From Bacilli bacterium (GTDB lineage Bacteria > Bacillota_I > Bacilli_A > RF39 > UBA660), in contig JAFQSD010000002.1 of assembly GCA_017409785.1 (NCBI GenBank), positions 474,597 to 538,596 of the forward strand: a stretch of 64,000 nt of DNA. The letters run 5' to 3'. The translations under genes were made by a program, and so were the position numbers. Of the stretch, positions 40,005-48,202 are shown in pieces (position 1 is the first letter of the stretch; every line of letters starts with the position of its first letter). The notes below the pieces were generated by a model. It saw only the letters and a list, made by a program, of their open reading frames with translations. It was not told the DNA's origin and did not search any database.

Positions 40005-40589
40005 TTATAAAGTGCACTCAATAATGAAAAAACCTTTTTTCTTTTCTAATACTTTTACATTGTATAGTTTTTGCAAGTCGACAATTAGCGATTTAGCACC
40101 TTGTTCTTTTCGAATTACCAAGAATAACTTCCCATCTTCTTCAAGATAATCCTTAGCATTCATCACTATATCATAGACTACTTTTTTACCAGCCCTTATC
40201 GGAGGATTAGTAACTATAGTAGAGTATTTGCCAGACACATTCTCATAAACATCGCTTTCAAACACATTAATATCTACAACATGATTTTCTTTAATATTTC
40301 TCTCCGCTAAATGAAGAGCACGTAAATTAACATCAACCATATCAACATGTGCTTTAGCAAGTTTACCTATAACGATTCCAAACACTCCATAACCGCAACC
40401 CATATCAAGAATTTTGCCTCCAACCTCTTCAAGCGGGATTGTTTCAAGAAGAAGTCTACTGCCAAAATCCAAACCGTCTTTAGAAAAAACTCCATTGTCT
40501 GTTAGGAAGATAAACTTGCGACCTAAGACAACACATTCTGTTTTACGAACATTACTAGGTAAGTTCTCATTAGTAAAATATTGACCCAT
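40005..40589 (-). CDS. RsmC-like class I methyltransferase (YbxB type)
   Basis: ATG 40589 (MGQYFTNENLPSN) follows GAGGAG. The 194-residue product has SAM motif I LDMGCGYGVFGI, motif II VDMVDVNLRALHLA and the catalytic NPPI (VTNPPIRAG) of N2-guanine methyltransferases, as in RsmC acting on 16S rRNA. Its place between rplL and rpoB is that of ybxB in Bacillus. The target base is inferred from the family and not proven. It is the first gene of the unit with rpoB-rpoC. Confidence 0.85.
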   Translation of the reverse strand: MGQYFTNENLPSNVRKTECVVLGRKFIFLTDNGVFSKDGLDFGSRLLLETIPLEEVGGKILDMGCGYGVFGIVIGKLAKAHVDMVDVNLRALHLAERNIKENHVVDINVFESDVYENVSGKYSTIVTNPPIRAGKKVVYDIVMNAKDYLEEDGKLFLVIRKEQGAKSLIVDLQKLYNVKVLEKKKGFFIIECTL

Positions 40590-40670
40590 TTTAATCTCCT
40601 CTTTTTCTCTAGAAAAAAAAAGAAGAAGAAAACCGCACAAAAATCCTTAGTTTTCTTCCTTTCGAAAGAT

Positions 40671-40699
40671 ATAATACACGACTTTATAGTATTTGTCAA
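40671..40699 (-). promoter_or_regulatory. Promoter of rsmC-like/rpoB/rpoC
   Basis: Consensus TTGACA (40694-40699), 17 bases, TATTAT (40671-40676), between the rplL terminator and the rsmC-like gene. Confidence 0.75.
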
Positions 40700-40730
40700 A
40701 CATTTTTTGAATTTTTTACAAATTTTTACA

Positions 40731-40761
40731 AAAAAAGATACATACTCAAAAGTATGTATCT
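40731..40761 (-). terminator. Intrinsic terminator behind rplL
   Basis: AGATACATAC-TTTTGA-GTATGTATCT followed by T residues on the minus strand. It likely makes rpoBC expression lower than that of rplJL or separate from it. Confidence 0.85.
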
Positions 40762-40780
40762 AAATAGCACTTTAAGTTAA

Positions 40781-41149
40781 TTATTTAACTTCTACAGTAG
40801 CTCCAGCTTCTTCAAGCTTAGCTTTGATTTCTTCAGCTTCAGCAACTGAAATATTTTCTTTAACAACACCATTAGCATCTACGATATCTTTAGATTCTTT
40901 TAAACCTAAACCAGTAATTTCTTTAACTACTTTGATAACTCCAACTTTTCCAGCTCCAGCATCAGCGATTGATACTGTTACAGTACTTGGAGCAGCATCA
41001 GCAGCAGCTCCAGCTACAGGTGCAGCAACTGCTACAGCACTTGGATCAACTCCAAATTCTTCTTTCATTGCATCTACTAATTCTTTGATTTCTAATAATG
41101 TCATTTCTTTTAAACTACTGATAAATTCATCTCTTGTTAATTTAGCCAT
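40781..41149 (-). CDS. rplL: 50S ribosomal protein L7/L12
   Basis: A 122-residue stalk protein. An N-terminal dimerisation part ([18 protein letters not shown]) is followed by an Ala-rich hinge ([14 protein letters not shown]) and the C-terminal factor-binding domain ([20 protein letters not shown]). Multiple copies bind L10 and recruit elongation factors. It is 30 bases after rplJ and closed by a terminator. Confidence 0.98.
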   Translation of the reverse strand: MAKLTRDEFISSLKEMTLLEIKELVDAMKEEFGVDPSAVAVAAPVAGAAADAAPSTVTVSIADAGAGKVGVIKVVKEITGLGLKESKDIVDANGVVKENISVAEAEEIKAKLEEAGATVEVK

Positions 41150-41179
41150 TTTATTTTCCTCCTATATTTTTATTTTAAA

Positions 41180-41674
41180 TTAATTTTCTTCTTTTTGTTG
41201 ACTATATAAGTCTAAGCAAATTGAAAGGTCTCTTGCGATACCAATCATACCACCAGCAAGCATTGTAAGTAGTCCTTCTCTTGAAGGGATAGTAGCGTAT
41301 TCAGCTAACTTAGCTGCATCAGCTTTTTCTCCATCAACAATCCCTACTTTTAAAACTAATGCTGGGTGATCTTTAGCGAATTCAGATAATGTCTTAATTG
41401 GAGCTATTTGATCTTCACCAAATGCGAAAGCACTTGGACCATTTAACTCAGCGTTAAGGTCAATACCTAAATCATTGAAAGCACGAGCCATTAAAGTATT
41501 TTTATATACTTTGTAATCAGAATTACTTTCTCTTAATTTGCAACGTAATTCTTTAGCTTCGCTATCAGTAATACCACGATAATCGAATAATACGATAGTC
41601 TTTGCAGCTTCAACACGTTCTTTAATCTCATCGATTACAACTTGTTTTTGCTTTAAGATTGCTTCACTTGCCAT
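41180..41674 (-). CDS. rplJ: 50S ribosomal protein L10
   Basis: ATG 41674 (MASEAILKQKQVV) follows AGGAGGTG; upstream in-frame codons lie within the leader. The 164-residue protein has FDYRGITDSEAKELR and the L12-binding C-terminal helix. L10 anchors the L7/L12 stalk on 23S rRNA. A structured L10 leader precedes it, so autoregulation by the L10-L12 complex is expected. Confidence 0.96.
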   Translation of the reverse strand: MASEAILKQKQVVIDEIKERVEAAKTIVLFDYRGITDSEAKELRCKLRESNSDYKVYKNTLMARAFNDLGIDLNAELNGPSAFAFGEDQIAPIKTLSEFAKDHPALVLKVGIVDGEKADAAKLAEYATIPSREGLLTMLAGGMIGIARDLSICLDLYSQQKEEN

Positions 41675-41698
41675 AATACACCTCCTTAATCTATTTAG

Positions 41699-41814
41699 GG
41701 ATGCCATATAAAAAGTTCTTCAACTAGACAGCCAAAGAACTTTTTTTGATTACTTTTTAAAGTCCTCGGTAGGATTTATTTGTATACCTACTGTCTATGG
41801 CACCAACAAATTGT
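41699..41814 (-). promoter_or_regulatory. L10 leader (autoregulatory mRNA structure) with attenuator
   Basis: The transcript region contains ACAGTAGGTA and CCTACCGAGG, typical of the Firmicute ribosomal-protein L10 leader. A hairpin follows, AAAGTTCTT pairing with AAGAACTTT before T residues, which can act as terminator. Binding of L10-L12 would control rplJ-rplL. Confidence 0.75.
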
Positions 41815-41836
41815 CTTTATTATAACTCAACTAATC

Positions 41837-42532
41837 CTATTTGTCAAAACTATTTTCAACTTTGATTCCAGGACCCATAGTAGAAGTTATTGAAATGTTT
41901 TTAACATATTCACCTTTTACTGTTGCAGGTTTAATTCTTAAGATTTGTGCAACAAATGCATCTAAGTTAGCAAGTAAGTCTTCTTCTGAGAAAGAAACCT
42001 TACCAATAACACCATGAATGTTTCCGAAACTATCTGTTCTATATTCAACACGTCCAGCTTTAACTTCATCAACAGCTTTAGCAACGTCCATAGTAACAGT
42101 TCCAGTTTTAGGGTTTGGCATTAATCCTTTTGGTCCTAATACCTTTCCTAATTTACCAAGTAATGGCATCATATCTGGAGTAGCAATCATTGTATCGAAA
42201 TCGAACCAATTCTCTTTTTCGATTTTTTCAAGCATATCTACGTCACCAACATAGTCAGCACCAGCTTCTTTAGCTTGATTAGCTTTTTCTCCTTTAGCGA
42301 TTACTAATACCTTTTTAGTTTTACCTGTTCCTTTTGGAAGTACAATTGCACCTCTTAATTGTTGATCAGCTTTTTTAGTGTCAAGATTTAATCTCATAGC
42401 AACTTCAACTGAACCATCGAATGAACAAACTGAAGTTTCTTTAACTAACTTAACAGCTTCTTCTTTAGAATATACTTTACCTTTTTCAATTTTAGAAACA
42501 GCTTCAATATATTTTTTACTTCTTTTTCCCAT
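41837..42532 (-). CDS. rplA: 50S ribosomal protein L1
   Basis: A 231-residue protein of the L1 stalk. It has [62 protein letters not shown] with the rRNA-binding loop, and the C-terminal [12 protein letters not shown]. It helps move deacylated tRNA from the E site. Order rplK-rplA as usual, with a GGAGG site. Confidence 0.98.
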   Translation of the reverse strand: MGKRSKKYIEAVSKIEKGKVYSKEEAVKLVKETSVCSFDGSVEVAMRLNLDTKKADQQLRGAIVLPKGTGKTKKVLVIAKGEKANQAKEAGADYVGDVDMLEKIEKENWFDFDTMIATPDMMPLLGKLGKVLGPKGLMPNPKTGTVTMDVAKAVDEVKAGRVEYRTDSFGNIHGVIGKVSFSEEDLLANLDAFVAQILRIKPATVKGEYVKNISITSTMGPGIKVENSFDK

Positions 42533-42637
42533 TTTTCATTTCCTCCTTATGTGGTTTAAGCGGATTTTAATTTAAATTCCTTCCACATAGGTTAAACCTA
42601 TATGTAATAATCTATTAATAATTACTTTTCTTAAGAA

Positions 42638-43069
42638 TTACTCTTGTCCTTCAACAGCAATTCCCATGTTTTTAGCTGTACCAGCTACAACTTTCTTAGC
42701 AGCAGCAACATCATACGCATTTAAGTCTTGTAACTTAGTTTCAGCGATTTCAGTTAATTGAGCATCTGTAATAGTAGCAACAACTTCTTTAGATCCTTTA
42801 GTAGAACCTTTTTGAATCTTAGCATATTTCTTTAATAAGAATGCTGTAGGTGGAGTCTTAATTACGAAATCAAAACTTCTATCTTCATAAATTGAAATTT
42901 CAACTGGTAATACATCTCCCATTTTATCTCTAGTTGCATCATTGTACTTAGTACAGAAATCTTGTAGATTGATACCTGCAGGTCCTAAAACAGTTCCAAC
43001 TGGTGGAGCTGGTGTAGCTTTTCCTGCTTGGATTTGTAATTTAATTTTCTTAATTGCTTCCTTTGCCAC
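42638..43069 (-). CDS. rplK: 50S ribosomal protein L11
   Basis: The start is GTG 43069 (VAKEAIKKIKLQ), eight bases after AGGAGG; a GTG further upstream is part of that site. The 143-residue protein has the Pro-rich N-terminal ATPAPPVGTVLGPAGIN and the C-terminal rRNA-binding domain (KEVVATITDAQLTEIAETK; GTAKNMGI). It shapes the GTPase-associated centre. A structured leader lies upstream. Confidence 0.96.
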   Translation of the reverse strand: MAKEAIKKIKLQIQAGKATPAPPVGTVLGPAGINLQDFCTKYNDATRDKMGDVLPVEISIYEDRSFDFVIKTPPTAFLLKKYAKIQKGSTKGSKEVVATITDAQLTEIAETKLQDLNAYDVAAAKKVVAGTAKNMGIAVEGQE

Positions 43070-43099
43070 GAAAAACACCTCCTAATAAATTTTTAGTTT

Positions 43100-43160
43100 T
43101 CGCGAGTGGTCCAAATAGCTTGATTACCGCTTTTCAATGCAAACCATGCTTCCCACTAAA
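43100..43160 (-). promoter_or_regulatory. Candidate L11 autoregulatory leader
   Basis: In the rplK leader, AGTGG (43153-43157) can pair with CCACT (43105-43109), enclosing GAAAAGCGGTAATCAAGCT. This resembles the AAAGCGTAATAGCT hairpin of the 23S rRNA site that L11 binds. Mimicry and autoregulation are inference. Confidence 0.4.
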
Positions 43161-43225
43161 TCTATATTAATTTAAATATAGCACCAAAATAATAACATAA
43201 AGTTTGAACTTTTGCAAGTACTTTA

Positions 43226-43759
43226 TTAAGCTTTTTCAATTTGGCTTAATTCAACTTCAACAGAAGTTTCTTGTCCGAATAAGTCAACTAATAGCATAAC
43301 TTTTTGATTTGGTAAATCAACTTCATCAACTTTACCAAACATACCGTTAAATGGTCCATCAACGATTTTAACTTTTGCTCCTTCAGTAAGTTCAGTATCA
43401 ACATCAATTCTACTGATACCCATATTACCAAGAATTTTATCAACTTCATATGGTTGTAATGGAGTTGGTTTGGCACCTTTACCACTTGATCCAATGAATC
43501 CAGTAACACCAGGAGTATTACGAACAACATACCAAGCCTCATCAGACATAACCATTTCTACTAAAATATATCCAGGGAACATTTTCTTAATCTTTTCCTT
43601 AGATACACCGTCTTTAACTTCAACAACCTTTTCTTCTGGAATTACAACTCTATAAATAAAGTCTTGCATATCCATAGATTCAGATCTCATTTCAAGTTTT
43701 TCTTTTACTTTATTCTCATGACCAGAATAAGTATTAACTACATACCATTGTTTTTCCAT
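43226..43759 (-). CDS. nusG: Transcription termination/antitermination protein NusG
   Basis: A 177-residue transcription factor. The NGN domain begins MEKQWYVVNTYSGHENKV and includes MFPGYILVEMVM and WYVVRNTPGVTGFIG; the C-terminal KOW domain has VKIVDGPFNGMFGKVDEVD. It binds RNA polymerase and modulates pausing and termination. It follows secE by 14 bases in the usual secE-nusG-rplK order. Confidence 0.98.
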   Translation of the reverse strand: MEKQWYVVNTYSGHENKVKEKLEMRSESMDMQDFIYRVVIPEEKVVEVKDGVSKEKIKKMFPGYILVEMVMSDEAWYVVRNTPGVTGFIGSSGKGAKPTPLQPYEVDKILGNMGISRIDVDTELTEGAKVKIVDGPFNGMFGKVDEVDLPNQKVMLLVDLFGQETSVEVELSQIEKA

Positions 43760-43773
43760 AAATAAACTCCTTT

Positions 43774-44106
43774 TTAATTAAATAATGTTTGAACAAGTGC
43801 AAAAATAACGTTGATTAAATAAAAGAATAATGCACAGAAAATAATAAAGAATATAGATGCTATTGAATAACGAACCATATCTTTCTTGCTTGGCCAATGA
43901 ATCTTAGTAAATTCACTTTTTACACCATGACAGAATATACGGAATCTAACCCATAAACTCTTCTTTTCTTCTTTTACCTTTTTCTTATTGTTCTTTTTAG
44001 AATTTTTCTTTTCTACTTTTTTAGGTTTTTCTTTTTCATTCTTTTTTACAGCCATTTCATCAATATTATACTTTTCAACTTTTTCTTTTTTTCTTACTTC
44101 AGCCAT
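43774..44106 (-). CDS. secE: Preprotein translocase subunit SecE
   Basis: A 110-residue SecE with the conserved amphipathic helix (GVKSEFTKIHWPSKKDMVRYS) and one membrane segment (about 85-107). The N-terminal 45 residues form an unusually Lys/Glu-rich extension (KKNEKEKPKKVEKKNSKKN) that most single-segment SecE proteins lack. SecE clamps SecY in the translocon. A promoter with TTGACA lies upstream. rpmG, usually next to secE in Bacillus, is absent. Confidence 0.93.
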   Translation of the reverse strand: MAEVRKKEKVEKYNIDEMAVKKNEKEKPKKVEKKNSKKNNKKKVKEEKKSLWVRFRIFCHGVKSEFTKIHWPSKKDMVRYSIASIFFIIFCALFFYLINVIFALVQTLFN

Positions 44107-44163
44107 ATTTCACCATTCCCTAATTTTTTTCAAAATAAAAACACTTCTACGTGCTTCACCATT

Positions 44164-44192
44164 AAAATAGCATAAACACTTAGAAATGTCAA
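44164..44192 (-). promoter_or_regulatory. Promoter of secE-nusG
   Basis: TTGACA (44187-44192), 17 bases, TATTTT (44164-44169), directly behind the kinase-like gene. Confidence 0.6.
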
Positions 44193-44203
44193 CATTTTTA
44201 TAT

Positions 44204-44908
44204 TTATCCAAAACTTATAATTAAAGAAATAAGCGCCAATACTACACCTAAAACCAATAAAGCTGTTGGGAATAATAATAAACTTACAAAAGCAGCATCT
44301 CTCTTACCACTCAATTGTTTATAAATACCATCATTAATTCGAGTATTAACATTAACATCTCCCATAGGAGCCTTAGGAGCAGGAGTTCCCATTCCTTCTC
44401 CAGCAAGTTCTTTCTCTAACGCCGCTAAGTCCCTATTAGCTTTCTCCATCGCATATTCACAAAAATACACAGACGCTCCTCTATCAATAACACCTCTATA
44501 ATAAGGAACATCACCTTCAGGTAAAAATTCACAAAACTTATCGAAATTACTTTTTAAAAATTCTCTTTTCAAATATGGTAAACATTTTGAATAAAGACCA
44601 ATCTGAATAAAAGATGAATTATATATATCTTCTTTAACAAATTTTTTGCTTTCTGAATAATCACTTGGTAATGGTAAAACATCTAATTTAATTTGATCAA
44701 TAGAATTATTAAGTATATAAATATTGCGAGGATCAAATGACTTGATACAGTAACCACGATCATGCAAATACTTCATAGCTCTGTCCATATTAAGAAATAT
44801 TTCACGCATTTCTTCTTCATCACGATAAGAATTAATCCATGAAGCCAATGAAACAGCAGCTGACTCATCAGTTTTTTGTCTAAATTTCATAACACGATCA
44901 TTACTCAT
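44204..44908 (-). CDS. Tail-anchored protein with protein-kinase-like C-lobe
   Basis: The 234-residue product has a kinase catalytic-loop look-alike at about 48-67: AMKYLHDRGYCIKSFDPRNIYIL, in which FDPRN stands for the D-x-x-x-x-N of protein kinases. There is no Gly-rich loop or VAxK lysine before it, so an N-lobe is missing or very short, and activity is doubtful (pseudokinase). Helices follow, then an Ala/Glu stretch and a linker (GMGTPAPKAPMG). A single hydrophobic segment at the extreme C-terminus (about 206-233) suggests a tail anchor with the rest in the cytoplasm. GGGAGGAT precedes the ATG. It is inserted between sigH-like and secE. EssB of type VII systems also has a pseudokinase domain, but no extracytoplasmic part is present here. 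Confidence 0.55.
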   Translation of the reverse strand: MSNDRVMKFRQKTDESAAVSLASWINSYRDEEEMREIFLNMDRAMKYLHDRGYCIKSFDPRNIYILNNSIDQIKLDVLPLPSDYSESKKFVKEDIYNSSFIQIGLYSKCLPYLKREFLKSNFDKFCEFLPEGDVPYYRGVIDRGASVYFCEYAMEKANRDLAALEKELAGEGMGTPAPKAPMGDVNVNTRINDGIYKQLSGKRDAAFVSLLLFPTALLVLGVVLALISLIISFG

Positions 44909-44945
44909 AAGGCTATCCTCCCTATTTTCATTTTATATCAAACAA

Positions 44946-44982
44946 AATAAAAAGACAAATTTAAATTAAAATTTGTCTTTAA
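44946..44982 (-). terminator. Intrinsic terminator of the sigH-like unit
   Basis: AAAGACAAAT and ATTTGTCTTT arms with a T-run on the minus strand, spanning the sigma-factor stop. Confidence 0.8.
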
Positions 44983-45547
44983 TTACTTGTAAACTTTTCT
45001 TAATTTTACATAAATGACGTGATACTGATGAAATAGATATATCTAATAGTTCACTTATTTCCTTATAAGAAAAACCATTATATCTAAGTTCCAATATACT
45101 ACCGTCAATAAGTTTCATAGAATAAATATTCTTCATTAATTCTAAATCATAACTCTTGTTATCTAAACAAGTAAAAGGTTCATAACTATAATCACTTAAA
45201 CAAGCAAACACGTCTTCTGAAACACTATAATTAAGAGCATTATGCTTTGAAGCAACTAATCCTCTACAGTATGTAATAAAATGCCTATTAATACAAACAG
45301 AAACATAGGTATAGAATAACGAAGAACTATTAAAGTCAAACATTTTTAAAGCTTTAACTACAGCAATTCTTCCTTCTTGCATAAAATCATTTATATCAAC
45401 ACCTTGGCATCCACATGCATAATATTTACGTGCCAGCTTGGCAATTAATGGTTCATATTTATAGATTAAATCATTAATTGCTTCTTCATCATTATTTTCT
45501 CTAATACGATATATAAGTTCATAATCATTAATACCTTTATAATTCAT
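44966..45547 (-). CDS. Sigma-70-family factor, SigH-like
   Basis: A 193-residue sigma factor, a little shorter than Bacillus SigH. Region 2 is visible as YEPLIAKLARKYY and DINDFMQEGRIAVVKALKMFD. Region 4 is the C-terminal helix-turn-helix YKEISELLDISISSVSRHLCKIKKSL. Its place downstream of rlmB and upstream of secE is exactly that of sigH, which directs early stationary-phase and sporulation genes. Between regions 2 and 4 the sequence is divergent, so function may differ. Confidence 0.85.
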   Translation of the reverse strand: MNYKGINDYELIYRIRENNDEEAINDLIYKYEPLIAKLARKYYACGCQGVDINDFMQEGRIAVVKALKMFDFNSSSLFYTYVSVCINRHFITYCRGLVASKHNALNYSVSEDVFACLSDYSYEPFTCLDNKSYDLELMKNIYSMKLIDGSILELRYNGFSYKEISELLDISISSVSRHLCKIKKSLQVIKDKF

Positions 45548-45553
45548 TATATC

Positions 45554-46252
45554 CTACTTTCTATTTCGGACAACCTCATAAATCATAATACCTGCAGCAA
45601 CAGATGCATTTAGACTATTTGTAGTACCATACATTGGAATTTTAGCAATAAAATCACAAGACTTAGCTACTAACCTTGATATTCCGCTTCCTTCATTGCC
45701 AATTACTAAGGCAATTTTACCAGAATAGTCAATATCTCGATAATCAACACTGTTTTCTAAAGCAGTACCAACAACCCAATAACCATTCTTCTTTAATTCC
45801 TCAATAGTCTGAACTAGATTAGTAACAGCGACAATATTCATATTATCTAATGTTCCAACGCTAGTCTTCATAACTGTCGAATTAATCATAACTTGTCTAT
45901 CTTTAGGCATAACAATAGCATCTACACCAGCAGCCTCACTTGTTCTAATAATAGCTCCTAAATTATGTGGATCTTCTAAATGATCAAGCAATACTAAAAA
46001 TTGAGGTTCATTCTCAAGCACTTCATTTAATGTTTTGTACTTGTAATCCGGAATGTATAGTATTATACCTTGATGAACTCCATCTGCCAAACGGTCAATA
46101 TCGCGTTTTTGCTTAACTTCTACTCTGAAATTTCCTTTTTCAATTAAAGAATTTATTTCTTTGTCATCAAATCCTTCTTGTAAAACAATTTTTTCAACTT
46201 TTTTGTTTTTTCCTAAAATTTCTTTTGCAACATTTCTACCATATACTAACAT
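45554..46252 (-). CDS. rlmB: 23S rRNA (guanosine-2'-O-)-methyltransferase RlmB
   Basis: A 232-residue SpoU-family enzyme. The N-terminal substrate-binding part begins LVYGRNVAKEILGK. The knotted catalytic domain has LDHLEDPHNLGAIIRTSEAAG, LVIGNEGSGISRLV and IPMYGTTNSLNASVAAGI. It methylates the 2'-O of G2251 (E. coli numbering) in the P loop of 23S rRNA. It lies three bases after mrnC, and the sigH-like gene follows within seven bases. Confidence 0.95.
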   Translation of the reverse strand: MLVYGRNVAKEILGKNKKVEKIVLQEGFDDKEINSLIEKGNFRVEVKQKRDIDRLADGVHQGIILYIPDYKYKTLNEVLENEPQFLVLLDHLEDPHNLGAIIRTSEAAGVDAIVMPKDRQVMINSTVMKTSVGTLDNMNIVAVTNLVQTIEELKKNGYWVVGTALENSVDYRDIDYSGKIALVIGNEGSGISRLVAKSCDFIAKIPMYGTTNSLNASVAAGIMIYEVVRNRK

Positions 46253-46255
46253 ACC

Positions 46256-46630
46256 CTATTCACCTAAGATAAAATTCATTATTTCATCTATTCTTTCTTT
46301 TCTATTTTCTAATTCCAAATACCCAATTAAACTTTCAAGTCCAGTAGCATATTTGTAAGTAACTATATCACAATTTTTTGGATGTGAAGTTGTCTTATAA
46401 TTTCTCGCTCTCTTAACAATAGTAATTTCTTCCTCGCTTAAAAAATTATTATCCATCATCTTAGTTAAAAAAGCAGCCTGACTTTTAGCACTAACAAAAT
46501 TTACTGCTTCCTTTTGTAAATCATTAACATTCGCAATACCTTGTTTAATTAAATATCTACGTATATAGTTTTCATAAATAGTATCACCTAAATAAGCTAA
46601 AACTAATACATTAATTTCTCTTGTTTGCAT
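46256..46630 (-). CDS. mrnC: Mini-ribonuclease III
   Basis: A 124-residue catalytic domain of RNase III type without an RNA-binding domain. The signature NVLVLAYLGDTIYENYIRRY holds the acidic metal ligands D16 and E20; KSQAAFLTKMM and RARNYKTTSHPKN follow. It matures 23S rRNA ends. The order cysS-mrnC-rlmB is that of Bacillus. Confidence 0.95.
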   Translation of the reverse strand: MQTREINVLVLAYLGDTIYENYIRRYLIKQGIANVNDLQKEAVNFVSAKSQAAFLTKMMDNNFLSEEEITIVKRARNYKTTSHPKNCDIVTYKYATGLESLIGYLELENRKERIDEIMNFILGE

Positions 46631-46729
46631 AATTTTTCACCACTTATATTATATCATTTCAAAATTCAACCTACGCATCTACTGCGCAAAAACAACCATA
46701 TATTAACACATAAAATGTAAAATAACAAA

Positions 46730-46757
46730 TAAAAAGAACTAGACATAGTCTAATTCT
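46730..46757 (-). terminator. Probable terminator of cysS
   Basis: AGAATTAGAC-TAT-GTCTAGTTCT (one mismatch) then TTTTT on the minus strand, at the cysS stop. Confidence 0.65.
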
Positions 46758-48151
46758 TAAATAAGTTCGTATGTTGTTCCTTCTCTTGTATCAATTAATT
46801 TTATGCCTTTAGCAAGTAATTCATCTCTGATACTATCAGCAGTTGCAAAATCTTTATTTTTCTTAGCTTCCTTTCTTTCTTCGATCTTAGCTAAAATTTC
46901 TTTTTCCAAATCTGCATCTACATTTTTTTCTTCCACTATAGTTAAATCTAATCCTAGTACTTCATCAAATTTTTCTACAATAGCAAGTTTAGTACCATCA
47001 TTTAAACTATCATCTTTTAATACATCATATACTAATGTAACCATATTAGATGTATTCAAGTCATCTTTAATAGCATCACTAAACTTCTCAATATAAACAG
47101 ACATCTTATCTTCTTCAATATCAGTTTTTTCCAACTTAGCAATTCTATTTTTTAGTTTATTATATGCATTTTGAGCTCCATCTAAAATATCATAACTAAA
47201 TGTTAATTGACTATGATAATAAGAATTTAAACATAAATATCTATAAGCAAGAGGGTTATATCCTTTTTCTTCTAATAATGATACTGTTAAAAATTCTCCT
47301 TTAGATTTACTCATTTTACCAGTTTCATCATTTAAGAATCCTAAATGAATCCAATAATTACACCATTTATGTCCAAGATACGCTTCACTTTGAGCAATCT
47401 CATTTGTATGGTGTGGAAATATTGCATCTTCAGCACCACAATGTATGTCCAATTTTTCTCCTAGATTCTTAATAGAAATTCCAGAACACTCTATATGCCA
47501 TCCTGGATAACCTCTACCCCAAGGAGAATCCCATTGTAATTCTTGATTATCAAATTTAGAATTAGTAAACCATAACCCAAAGTCAAACGGATTACGTTTT
47601 GATGTATCTTCTTCAATATCTTCTCTAACAGCAACCATTAAATCATCACTGTTACGACCAGATAATTCATAATAATTTTTAAACTTAGTAGTATCAAAAT
47701 AAACATTACCATCAGCAATATATGCATATTCATCTTCTAATAACTTAGTTATCATTTTAATATACATATCAATATTATCTGTTGCATTTGATACAACATC
47801 AGGTTTACGAACGTTTAACTTACAACAATCAGCAAAGAAACAGTCAGTATAGTATTTTGCAATCTCATAAGAAGATTTATTTTCTCTTTTAGAAGCAACT
47901 GACATCTTATCTTCTCCTGAATCTCCATCTCCTACATTATGACCAACATCAGTAATATTCATTACTCTTTCAACATCATATCCAATAAATTTAAGACCCT
48001 TTTCTAAAACATCCTCAGAAATATAAGTTCTTAAATTTCCAATATGAGCGAAATGATAAACTGTCGGACCACATGTATACATTTTTACTTTTCCTTCTTC
48101 ATTAGGAATAAATTTTTCGACTTTCTTTGTCAATGTATTATATAGTTTCAC
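46757..48151 (-). CDS. cysS: Cysteinyl-tRNA synthetase
   Basis: A 464-residue class I synthetase. C27 and the HIGN box (36-39, HFAHIGNLRTY) start the fold, and KMSKS (GKMSKSKGEF) lies near 277-281. The zinc site is completed by WHIECSG and HCGAEDAIFPHHTNE. It charges tRNA-Cys. The Bacillus neighbours gltX and cysE are missing; clpC is the upstream gene. Confidence 0.97.
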   Translation of the reverse strand: MKLYNTLTKKVEKFIPNEEGKVKMYTCGPTVYHFAHIGNLRTYISEDVLEKGLKFIGYDVERVMNITDVGHNVGDGDSGEDKMSVASKRENKSSYEIAKYYTDCFFADCCKLNVRKPDVVSNATDNIDMYIKMITKLLEDEYAYIADGNVYFDTTKFKNYYELSGRNSDDLMVAVREDIEEDTSKRNPFDFGLWFTNSKFDNQELQWDSPWGRGYPGWHIECSGISIKNLGEKLDIHCGAEDAIFPHHTNEIAQSEAYLGHKWCNYWIHLGFLNDETGKMSKSKGEFLTVSLLEEKGYNPLAYRYLCLNSYYHSQLTFSYDILDGAQNAYNKLKNRIAKLEKTDIEEDKMSVYIEKFSDAIKDDLNTSNMVTLVYDVLKDDSLNDGTKLAIVEKFDEVLGLDLTIVEEKNVDADLEKEILAKIEERKEAKKNKDFATADSIRDELLAKGIKLIDTREGTTYELI

Positions 48152-48202
48152 CTTTCATCACCTGCCGTTATTATAACATAGGAATTTTAAAAGAGAAAGA
48201 GA

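Noticed and set aside
43100..43160. Possible tRNA gene in the rplK leader
   Set aside because: No T-loop sequence and no acceptor stem with the right spacing; a leader structure fits better.
44204..44908. Calling the kinase-like protein EssB
   Set aside because: EssB has a full pseudokinase domain, then a membrane segment and a long outer domain; here the N-lobe and outer domain are missing.
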